In this document: positions 1-5,375 of the stretch, one piece after another
Layout of the letters: every line of letters starts with the position of its first letter
Numbering within the stretch: the stretch's first letter is position 1
Assembly (NCBI GenBank): GCA_964432875.1
Contig: CAYSPJ010000231.1
Location: 1-5,600, forward strand
Direction of reading: 5' to 3'
Origin: JACJYE01 sp964432875
GTDB taxonomy: Bacteria > Bacteroidota > Bacteroidia > Chitinophagales > Saprospiraceae
Length of the DNA: 5,600 nt
Program-made: the position numbers and the translations under genes
The notes under the pieces: model-generated
The model's database searches: none
The model's input: only the letters and a program-made list of their open reading frames with translations
What the model was told of the DNA's origin: nothing

Positions 1-7
1 GCTTTTA

Positions 8-42
8 GGGGCATTAGGGGCCGGGGGACAGGGCTGAGGGGG
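8..42 (+). repeat. G-tract cluster with G-quadruplex potential
   Basis: Five runs of three to five G lie at 8-11, 17-20, 23-27, 31-33 and 38-42, separated by loops of 5, 2, 3 and 4 bases. This fits the usual G-quadruplex pattern (four G3+ tracts with loops of 1-7). It lies about 60 bases beyond the stop codon of the minus-strand lipoprotein gene, so that gene's read-through transcript would carry the C-rich complement, while a plus-strand transcript would carry the G-tracts. No gene is visible in 1-103. Whether it folds or acts in vivo is unknown. Confidence 0.5.
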
Positions 43-75
43 CTGTGGCGGTGCGTATCGCTTTTCGCTCTCGCT

Positions 76-98
76 GCGCTCGTCCGGGACGCAAGCGC
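76..98 (-). terminator. GC-rich hairpin just past the lipoprotein gene stop
   Basis: GCGCT (76-80) pairs with AGCGC (94-98), and CGTCC (81-85) faces GGACG (87-91), with a two-base bulge at 92-93. The hairpin begins 5 bases after the stop codon of the minus-strand gene. No T-run follows on the minus strand, so it is not a classical intrinsic terminator. It may instead stabilise the 3' end, assist termination, or be part of a dispersed repeat (compare 5277-5312). Confidence 0.35.
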
Positions 99-103
99 TT
101 CCA

Positions 104-2179
104 CTACAGTTCAATTTCCTCAACCGCCTTCACCGGCCATTTACAGACTTTGTCCAGGCAGACATAGATATACGTCTCGCCCGCTTGCAGCTTGCCTTTG
201 AGCAGGGGGAGGCTGCCTTCAGCTTGGCCGCCCAGGAGAAGCGCATTGGGCAGGTAACGGCGGCGCAGCTCTGCCGCCAGGGCTGCCGCATCGGGGCCCA
301 CCACGGCGATTTCGTAGAAAGGATAAGCCAGCTCGGCGTACAGCGCGCACCAGTTGGAGAAGAAGTTGGGCTCGACGGAAGCCTCCAGCCGGGGCGCCAT
401 GGCTTGCAGCAACGCCTCCGCTCGTTCGGTGAAATCGGTGCGGTAGAGCAAATGGCCGAGATGGAAGAGCGCCCGCGCCAGCGCCGAGTTGGAGGCGGGG
501 ATGACGTTGTCTTCGAGCTCCATGCGGCGGGCAGCCAGGGGCGGGTCCAGGGCGGAGGTGTAGTAGAAGAAGCCGCTCTCGGCATCCAGGAAATGCGCCA
601 GGGCGTAGTCGGCCAGCTTTTCGGCCCGGCCCAGCCAAGCCTCCTCGAAGGTGCATTCGTAGAGGCTGACGAAGGCCTGGATGCAGAAGGCATAATCATC
701 GAGGAAGGCATTGATCCCTGCACGGCCTTCCGCCCAGGCGCGCTCCAGGCGGCCGTCTTTTTTCATCATCTGCTCCATGAGGAAGTGGGCATTGCGCTCG
801 GCAGCCGCCAGATAAGCCGGCTCGCCGAAAGCCCGGTAGGCATCCAGATACCCCTGGATCATCAAGGCATTCCAGGCGGTGAGCACCTTGTGGTCTAAAG
901 CCGGCCGTGGGCGCTGGGCGCGGGCAGCGAAGAGCTGCTGGCGGGCGGCTTCGATTTGAATCGTCAACTCATCCGGAGTTAACTTATACTCAGTCAGAAT
1001 TTTCTCGTCATTTTTTGAACGATACAAAATATTCCGCCCCTCCCAATTACCGCCCGCCTCCACGCTGAAATAGGCGCAGAAAAGAGCGCTCTGGCGGGCA
1101 TCGCCCAGGATGGAGTCGATTTCGGCTTTCTGCCAAGTATAAAACCGGCCCTCTTCGCCCTCGCTATCGGCATCGAGGGAGGAGTAGAAGCCGCCTTCGG
1201 GAGAGGTCAATTCACGCTCGACGAAAGCCAGGGTTTCGATGGCCACCTGGCGGTAGCGCTCCTCGCCGGTGGCCTGATAGGCCTTGCTGTACAGGCTCAC
1301 GAGCTGGGCGTTGTCGTAGAGCATTTTCTCGAAGTGGGGCACCCGCCAATCCGCATCGGTGGCATAGCGGGCGAAGCCGCCGCCGAGCTGGTCGTACAAG
1401 CCGCTGCCAGCGAGCTGGCCGAGGGTGGTCGTCACGGCCTGGAGGGCGGTCGGGTTGCCGCTCAGGCGGTGGTATTGCAGGAGGAACTCGTACGCGTTGG
1501 GCATGGGGAATTTGGGTGCGCCTTTGCGCCCGCCGCGCTGCAGGTCGAGGTTGTCGAAGAAGGCCTCGGCGATGTCGCTCAGTTGTGCGGCGGCAAAGGC
1601 GGCGGGGGCCAGCGGGGGCTGGGGGCGGTTGGCGGCTTGCAGCCCGGCAGACAGTTGGGCGGCATAGCGCTCCATCGGTACCCGGTCGTTTTGATAGGCC
1701 TGGACGAAGTACTCCAGGATTTCCAGCCATTGCTTGCGCGGGGAGTAAGTGCCGGCCCAGACTGGCCGCCCATCGGGCAGGGCGAAGGCGTTGAGCGGCC
1801 AGCCGCAGGCGCGTTCGCCGGCCAGTTGGCAGGCGGCCATATAGACCCCATCGACATCCGGCCGCTCCTCGCGATCGACCTTGATGGCGATGAAGTGCTC
1901 GTTCATCAAGCGCGCCACCTCGGGGTCGGAGAAGGATTCTTTCTCCATCACGTGGCACCAGTGGCAAGCGGCATAGCCCACGCTCACGATCAGCATCTTG
2001 TCCTCCCGGCGGGCTTTCTCCAGGGCGGCTTCGCCCCAGGGCTGCCAGTCCACCGGGTTGTAGGCGTGCTGCTGCAGGTAAGGGCTGCGCTCGTGGATCA
2101 GGGCATTGGCGCGCTCTCGCGGCCCGCCCTGGCAGGCGAGCAGGCTGAGGAGCAGCAGGGCGAGGGGGAAATATTTCAT
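104..2179 (-). CDS. Thioredoxin-fold DUF255 (YyaL/SPATA20 family) lipoprotein
   Basis: The product is 691 aa. The start ATG at 2179 is chosen because it opens a lipoprotein signal peptide: MKYF, a hydrophobic leucine stretch, then lipobox LLAC with Cys16. An upstream in-frame TTG at 2263 would bury that signal. Residues about 25-150 form the DUF255 thioredoxin-like domain, with the hallmark SPYLQQHAYNPVDW, a CHWC redox motif (72-75), KVDREERPD and GWPLNAFALPDG. APKFPMPNAY (about 231-240) opens an alpha/alpha-barrel region related to N-acylglucosamine 2-epimerases, with HFEKMLYDNAQL, SLDADSEGEEGRFYTW, LTAWNALMI and LEDNVIPASNSALA. The C-terminus has the family's C-x4-C-x-x-P pattern. Length fits full-length family members. 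The biochemical role of the family is not settled; a redox or sugar-related activity is inferred. The signal implies export and anchoring in the envelope, probably facing the periplasm because no acidic surface-export signal follows the Cys. It is transcribed divergently from anmK. Confidence 0.9.
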   Translation of the reverse strand: MKYFPLALLLLSLLACQGGPRERANALIHERSPYLQQHAYNPVDWQPWGEAALEKARREDKMLIVSVGYAACHWCHVMEKESFSDPEVARLMNEHFIAIKVDREERPDVDGVYMAACQLAGERACGWPLNAFALPDGRPVWAGTYSPRKQWLEILEYFVQAYQNDRVPMERYAAQLSAGLQAANRPQPPLAPAAFAAAQLSDIAEAFFDNLDLQRGGRKGAPKFPMPNAYEFLLQYHRLSGNPTALQAVTTTLGQLAGSGLYDQLGGGFARYATDADWRVPHFEKMLYDNAQLVSLYSKAYQATGEERYRQVAIETLAFVERELTSPEGGFYSSLDADSEGEEGRFYTWQKAEIDSILGDARQSALFCAYFSVEAGGNWEGRNILYRSKNDEKILTEYKLTPDELTIQIEAARQQLFAARAQRPRPALDHKVLTAWNALMIQGYLDAYRAFGEPAYLAAAERNAHFLMEQMMKKDGRLERAWAEGRAGINAFLDDYAFCIQAFVSLYECTFEEAWLGRAEKLADYALAHFLDAESGFFYYTSALDPPLAARRMELEDNVIPASNSALARALFHLGHLLYRTDFTERAEALLQAMAPRLEASVEPNFFSNWCALYAELAYPFYEIAVVGPDAAALAAELRRRYLPNALLLGGQAEGSLPLLKGKLQAGETYIYVCLDKVCKWPVKAVEEIEL

Positions 2180-2246
2180 CGGTAGTCGCGATTGTTTGGG
2201 GCGAAGGTAGGGAGTTTGGCTGTCGCAGTTTAATCTCAATGATATT

Positions 2247-2264
2247 ATTGTCGCTATCGACAAT
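2247..2264. promoter_or_regulatory. Operator-like inverted repeat between divergent genes
   Basis: Perfect 7-base arms ATTGTCG (2247-2253) and CGACAAT (2258-2264) flank a 4-base centre, CTAT. The size and symmetry are typical of a dimeric repressor or activator site. It lies 67 bases upstream of the lipoprotein ATG and about 146 bases upstream of the anmK ATG, in a 231-bp region more A+T-rich than the genes on either side. A stem-loop in the lipoprotein mRNA leader is the alternative reading. The binding protein is unknown. Confidence 0.45.
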
Positions 2265-2373
2265 TGCCTCGTCCAGGGTAAAGGCGTTGGGCAAACCTTG
2301 GATTATGCTTTCTCCGTTGGCATACTTTCAATCAACCGCCTTGCTTTTGAATGCCGAGTAGTTGGCCAAACCA

Positions 2374-2389
2374 TCGGTACAATTCGGTA
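2374..2389 (+). repeat. TCGGTA direct repeat, one helical turn apart
   Basis: TCGGTA occurs at 2374-2379 and again at 2384-2389, exactly 10 bases apart, just upstream of the candidate anmK -7 element at 2399. The first copy falls where a -33 element would be expected, and no good TTTG is found there. A same-face activator site replacing a weak -33 box is possible, but two 6-mers could also be chance. Confidence 0.3.
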
Positions 2390-2398
2390 ATAATACGT

Positions 2399-2406
2399 TA
2401 TTTTTG
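2399..2406 (+). promoter_or_regulatory. Bacteroidota-type -7 promoter element for anmK
   Basis: TATTTTTG matches the Bacteroidota housekeeping -7 consensus TAnnTTTG at every fixed position. It ends 4 bases before the ATG at 2411, so transcription would begin at or next to the start codon and the mRNA would be leaderless or nearly so. No convincing -33 TTTG is present at the usual spacing, which lowers confidence. If this promoter is right, the in-frame ATG at 2351 cannot be the anmK start on this transcript. Confidence 0.5.
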
Positions 2407-2410
2407 CCCC

Positions 2411-3607
2411 ATGAACACACACCTGCAACGTTTAATGGAAATCGCCCAGCGCCCCGAGCGGCGCATCCTCGGGCTCATGTCGGGCACTTCGATGGATGGC
2501 TTGGACCTGGCGCTGTGCCGCATCTCCGGGCACGGCCAGGGCACGCGCGTGCGCTTGGAGCGCTTTGCCACCATCCCTTTTGCCGAAGAAGTCAAAGACC
2601 GCATCCGGGCCGTGTTTGCCCGGCGGGAGGTCGATTTTCAACACCTGACAGTGCTCAACCCCTGGCTGGGGCGCTTTCACGCCCGCCTGATCCTGGAGCA
2701 GCTGGCAAGCTGGGGCATCGCCCCGGCGGAGGTGGATGTCATCGCCAGCCACGGGCAGACGGTGTTCCATGCGCCCCGCATCCTGCACGGCATGGAGGGC
2801 TATCCCGACGCCACGCTGCAAATCGGCGATGGCGACCACATCGCGGTGGGCACGGGCATCATCACCCTGAGCGATTTCCGGCAGAAGCATATCGCGGCGG
2901 GGGGGGAAGGCGCGCCCCTGGCGCTCTACGGCGATTACTTCCTCTTTTCCGACCCGAAGGAGCATCGCATCATGCTCAACCTGGGAGGCATCGCCAACTT
3001 TACCTTCCTGCCGGCCAATGCGGGGGCCGAGGCAGCTTTCGTAACCGATACCGGGCCGGGCAATACCATGCTGGATGCGCTGGCGCGCCGCGACTTTGGC
3101 TTGCCGTTTGACGAAGATGCGCGCATCGCCCGGGCGGGCCAGCCCCATGCCGCCCTGCTGCGCGCCCTGAAGGAGGATACTTTTTTCCAAAAGCCTTTCC
3201 CCCGCACCACCGGCCCGGAGCTGTTCAACCTGGAGTACCTCGAAACGGCCCTCCAGCGCAGCCAGGCCGCCGCGCTGAGCAGCGCCGATCTGATGGCGAC
3301 GCTGGTGCGCTTTTCGGCCGAGACCATCGCTGAAGCGGTGGGGCAGGCTTGCCGCCCTGGGCTGGCTTATACCTGTTACCTCAGCGGCGGCGGCATGCAC
3401 AACCCGGCGCTGAAGGAAGCCCTGCAAGCGCTGCTGCCTCACGCCCGCCTGCGCCGCACCGATGATCTTGGCATCTCGGGCGACGCCAAAGAGGCTTTGC
3501 TCTTCGCCGTGCTGGCCAATGAGACGCTGGCCGGCGGGTTTACCTCTTTCGGCAACCGCCCGGGCATCCCCTCGGTGGCCATGGGGAAGATTTCACTGCC
3601 AGGCTAG
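2411..3607 (+). CDS. anmK: Anhydro-N-acetylmuramic acid kinase
   Basis: The product is 398 aa. It phosphorylates 1,6-anhydro-MurNAc with ATP while opening the anhydro ring, giving MurNAc-6-phosphate in cytoplasmic peptidoglycan recycling. Family motifs appear in order: GLMSGTSMDGLD (21-32, nucleotide site), ASHGQTVFHAP (112-122), LQIGDGDHIA (136-145), DFRQKHIAAGGEGAPL (155-170), LNLGGIANFTFLP (189-201), TDTGPGNTMLDA (212-223, with Asp213 the likely catalytic base), LSGGGMHNPAL (324-334) and GISGDAKEALLFAVLA (354-369). The start at 2411 is chosen because a TAnnTTTG promoter lies just upstream and MNTHLQRLMEIAQRPERR resembles the N-termini of Bacteroidota homologues; ATG 2351 and ATG 2435 are in-frame alternatives. 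The protein is longer at the N-terminus than E. coli AnmK (about 369 aa). An eight-G tract (2899-2906) inside the IAAGGEG motif is in frame. Confidence 0.95.
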   Translation: MNTHLQRLMEIAQRPERRILGLMSGTSMDGLDLALCRISGHGQGTRVRLERFATIPFAEEVKDRIRAVFARREVDFQHLTVLNPWLGRFHARLILEQLASWGIAPAEVDVIASHGQTVFHAPRILHGMEGYPDATLQIGDGDHIAVGTGIITLSDFRQKHIAAGGEGAPLALYGDYFLFSDPKEHRIMLNLGGIANFTFLPANAGAEAAFVTDTGPGNTMLDALARRDFGLPFDEDARIARAGQPHAALLRALKEDTFFQKPFPRTTGPELFNLEYLETALQRSQAAALSSADLMATLVRFSAETIAEAVGQACRPGLAYTCYLSGGGMHNPALKEALQALLPHARLRRTDDLGISGDAKEALLFAVLANETLAGGFTSFGNRPGIPSVAMGKISLPG

Positions 3608-3614
3608 GGGGCTG

Positions 3615-4073
3615 ATGATGCAGACTAACCAAATCTTTGTTTACGGCACCCTCTTGCGCGGCGTACCTTCTGCCATGGCGGGTTATTTGGAAAGGCAGGG
3701 GCGCTACCTGGGCGAGGCGGAACTGCCGGGCTACCTGCTCGATTTGGGCAGCTACCCCGGGCTGGTGTATGAGCCGGACAGCGCCGCGCAAGTCTATGGC
3801 CAGGTCTTCGCGCTGGACGACCCAGCGGGCATCCTGGCAGAGCTGGACCGCTACGAGGGCATCGACCCCCAGGCGCCGGAGGCGGGGGAGTACCGCCGCG
3901 CCTTGCTGCCCGTGCTGCGGGAGGGGAGAGCGGTGGAATGCTGGGCTTATGTTTACAACCGCCCGCCCGAGGGGTTGCCGCGCATCCCGGGTGGGGATTA
4001 TCGGGCGTACTATCCCCAGCAGGCGCGGCATTTGGGGTTCATTGAGCGGGGTAGGGGAGTGGTGGAGGGCTGA
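3615..4073 (+). CDS. Gamma-glutamylcyclotransferase-like (AIG2/GGCT fold) protein
   Basis: The product is 152 aa, a usual size for the family. The fold is shown by the N-terminal FVYGTLLRG (8-16, substrate loop YGTL), the GSYPGLV segment (45-51), VYGQVFALDD (60-69) and LDRYEGID (77-84), where Glu81 is the expected catalytic acid/base. Known relatives cyclise gamma-glutamyl amino acids or gamma-glutamyl amines to 5-oxoproline; the substrate here cannot be read from sequence. The start is one of two adjacent ATGs (3615 or 3618), preceded by a G-rich stretch (3606-3611) that could act as a Shine-Dalgarno sequence. It lies 7 bp after the anmK stop on the same strand, so cotranscription from the anmK promoter is likely. 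It has no signal peptide and should be cytoplasmic. Confidence 0.85.
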   Translation: MMQTNQIFVYGTLLRGVPSAMAGYLERQGRYLGEAELPGYLLDLGSYPGLVYEPDSAAQVYGQVFALDDPAGILAELDRYEGIDPQAPEAGEYRRALLPVLREGRAVECWAYVYNRPPEGLPRIPGGDYRAYYPQQARHLGFIERGRGVVEG

Positions 4074-4076
4074 ACT

Positions 4077-4103
4077 GGAGCGGCCCTGATTTTGTGCTGC
4101 TCC
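4077..4103 (+). terminator. Hairpin directly after the GGCT-like gene
   Basis: GGAGCGGC (4077-4084) pairs with GCTGCTCC (4096-4103) through 8 pairs, one of them G-U, around an 11-base loop. It starts 3 bases past the stop codon. No T-run follows, so terminator function is uncertain; it could instead be a 3'-end stabiliser. Confidence 0.4.
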
Positions 4104-4110
4104 CCCTGTG

Positions 4111-4133
4111 CCCAGGGCAGGGTTTCGCCTGGG
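4111..4133 (+). terminator. Second hairpin between the GGCT-like and ADP-ribosylglycohydrolase genes
   Basis: CCCAGG (4111-4116) pairs perfectly with CCTGGG (4128-4133) across an 11-base loop, and a G-U pair can extend the stem at 4110/4134. Only a short TTT at 4139-4141 follows. Together with the hairpin at 4077-4103 it could end the anmK operon transcript before the next gene. Confidence 0.3.
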
Positions 4134-4143
4134 TCAAATTTGA
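4134..4143. promoter_or_regulatory. TCAAATTTGA palindrome upstream of ADP-ribosylglycohydrolase
   Basis: A perfect 10-base palindrome lies 39 bases before the ATG at 4183. It contains CAAATTTG, one mismatch from the TAnnTTTG -7 consensus, so it could be a weak promoter element, an operator, or chance. No suitable -33 element is visible. Confidence 0.25.
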
Positions 4144-4182
4144 TCGTGCAATAGCCCGTTGACAGCTGAAAAAATCACAAAA

Positions 4183-5259
4183 ATGAATAAACTAAGCCAA
4201 GAACACTACATCGGCTGCTTGCTGGGCGGCGCCGTCGGCGATGCGCTCGGCGCGCCGACGGAGTTTATGTCGTTAGATGATATTCTGCACCAATACGGCC
4301 AGGATGGCGTGGCGGAATATGTGGAATATCACGACCAGATCGGCCGGTTTACGGATGATACTCAAATGACCCTCTTTACGGCGGAAGGGCTGTTGCGCTC
4401 GATGAACCGCGCGGTAAAAAAAGGGATCGGGGGGGCTTATCTGAAAATCGTGCACGAATCGTATCTGCGTTGGCTGCATACGCAAGATGGGAATTTCGGC
4501 CGATTGCCGGCTGGCCAACATGTTTACGATGGCTGGTTGTTGGAGCAAGAGCTCCTCTACAAAAGAAGGGCCCCCGGCATGACCTGTATGGGGTCTTTGC
4601 GCAGCGGCAAAAGCGGCAGCATTGACCAGCCCATCAACCACAGCAAAGGCTGCGGGGGCGTGATGCGGATGGCGCCGGTTGGGTTGCTTTTCCCCGATCC
4701 GGAAGAAGCCTTTAAAATCGGCGCGGAGCTCGCCGCGCTTACCCATGGGCACCCCTGCGGTTATTTATCTGCCGGGGCATTGGCGGCGATCATCGCCTTC
4801 ATCAATCAAGGCAGCGCTTTGGAAAACGCCATCGCCGAGGCGCTTGAAATTTTAGGGAAATGGGATCATCACGACGAAACGGCCCAAGCCATCCACAAGG
4901 CGATCGATTTGTTTGAGAAAAAGCAGCCTTCGTTCAAAAACCTGGAATCCCTCGGCGGCGGCTGGGTCGGCGAAGAAGCGCTGGCGATGGCCCTCTATTG
5001 CGCCCTGAGCTACCCAGACGATTTCGAAAAAGCGATCGTCTTGTCCATCAACCATAGCGGAGACACGGATAGCACCGGTGCGATCGCCGGCAATATCCTG
5101 GGGCTGAGCTTGGGGCAAAGCGCCATCCCGCAGCGCTGGCAAGATCATTTAGAGTTAGCGGGCTTGGTCCGGGAAGTGGCGGAAGATTTGCATACTGAAT
5201 ATAAGGGTGATAGCTTTGATTGGGACGAGAATTGGGATAGGAAATATCCAGGGCATTGA
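4183..5259 (+). CDS. ADP-ribosylglycohydrolase (DraG/ARH family)
   Basis: The product is 358 aa, all-alpha and cytoplasmic, with no signal peptide. Enzymes of this family cleave ADP-ribose from modified proteins or other acceptors using two divalent metal ions. The opening motif GCLLGGAVGDALGAPTEF (11-28) is typical; the metal-binding FTDDT is at 56-60 and the second metal motif GDTDSTGAIAG at 293-303. Between them are GCGGVMRMAPVGLLF (157-170) and THGHPCGYLSAGALA (187-201), so all expected catalytic residues are present. The ATG at 4183 is chosen because it leaves only ten residues before the first motif and is preceded by an A-rich leader, which favours translation in Bacteroidota; a TTG at 4159 is an alternative. 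The gene is less G+C-rich than its neighbours: 29 of 60 in 4801-4860 against 44 of 60 in anmK at 3241-3300. No ADP-ribosyltransferase is in the window, so the target is unknown. Confidence 0.93.
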   Translation: MNKLSQEHYIGCLLGGAVGDALGAPTEFMSLDDILHQYGQDGVAEYVEYHDQIGRFTDDTQMTLFTAEGLLRSMNRAVKKGIGGAYLKIVHESYLRWLHTQDGNFGRLPAGQHVYDGWLLEQELLYKRRAPGMTCMGSLRSGKSGSIDQPINHSKGCGGVMRMAPVGLLFPDPEEAFKIGAELAALTHGHPCGYLSAGALAAIIAFINQGSALENAIAEALEILGKWDHHDETAQAIHKAIDLFEKKQPSFKNLESLGGGWVGEEALAMALYCALSYPDDFEKAIVLSINHSGDTDSTGAIAGNILGLSLGQSAIPQRWQDHLELAGLVREVAEDLHTEYKGDSFDWDENWDRKYPGH

Positions 5260-5276
5260 TGGGTGGAAGGCCAAGG

Positions 5277-5312
5277 GGAAGCGGCCGCTTCGGCGCGGAG
5301 CGACGGCGAGAG
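5277..5312 (+). repeat. Palindrome and possible dispersed 3'-end repeat
   Basis: GAAGCGGCCGCTTC (5278-5291) is a perfect 14-base palindrome that can fold with a GGCC loop, 18 bases past the ADP-ribosylglycohydrolase stop. The wider segment starts GGAAGCG and ends GCGAGAG, 36 bases in all. The minus strand at 102-68, also just after a stop codon, has the same two ends spanning 35 bases and a similar GAGCG-rich interior. It may be a terminator-associated repeat; the interior match is only partial. Confidence 0.35.
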
Positions 5313-5339
5313 AACTTATTTCAGGTGGGGGTTGTAATA

Positions 5340-5370
5340 TTAGAGTAACCCGAAATAAACCGTATCTTTG
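5340..5370 (+). promoter_or_regulatory. Bacteroidota-type promoter for the DUF433 gene
   Basis: TATCTTTG (5363-5370) matches TAnnTTTG at all fixed positions. TTAG (5340-5343), one mismatch from the -33 element TTTG, lies 19 bases upstream, which is an acceptable spacing. The -7 box ends 5 bases before the ATG at 5376, so the transcript would start at or very near the start codon, the same arrangement as at anmK. Confidence 0.6.
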
Positions 5371-5375
5371 CAAAC

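Noticed and set aside
185..898. Plus-strand ORF of 237 codons antisense to the lipoprotein gene.
   Set aside because: Long antisense frames are expected in G+C-rich coding DNA. The lipoprotein frame has complete family motifs and this one has none.
1334..2185. Plus-strand ORF of 283 codons antisense to the lipoprotein gene.
   Set aside because: Low-complexity Gly/Ala/Val-rich shadow opposite the DUF255 domain, with no recognisable motif.
2180..2294. Minus-strand open reading from TTG 2294 (LPNAFTLDEAIVDSDNNIIE...) that continues into another frame of the lipoprotein gene.
   Set aside because: It has no ATG, an in-frame TGA lies just upstream, and after about 45 residues it becomes an arginine/proline-rich shadow of the lipoprotein gene. 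The first residues look protein-like, so a gene remnant is possible but unsupported.
2351..2410. Twenty-codon N-terminal extension of AnmK from ATG 2351.
   Set aside because: It spans the candidate TAnnTTTG promoter, and the added residues do not resemble AnmK N-termini as I know them.
2432..3442. Minus-strand ORF of 336 codons antisense to anmK.
   Set aside because: The anmK frame holds every family motif; the antisense translation resembles no family and is a composition artefact.
4159..4182. Upstream TTG start for the ADP-ribosylglycohydrolase.
   Set aside because: A normal ATG with an A-rich leader lies eight codons downstream and the family motif begins soon after it.
4273..4752. Minus-strand ORF of 159 codons antisense to the ADP-ribosylglycohydrolase gene.
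   Set aside because: The sense frame carries the complete ARH motif set; the antisense frame has no motif or initiation signal.
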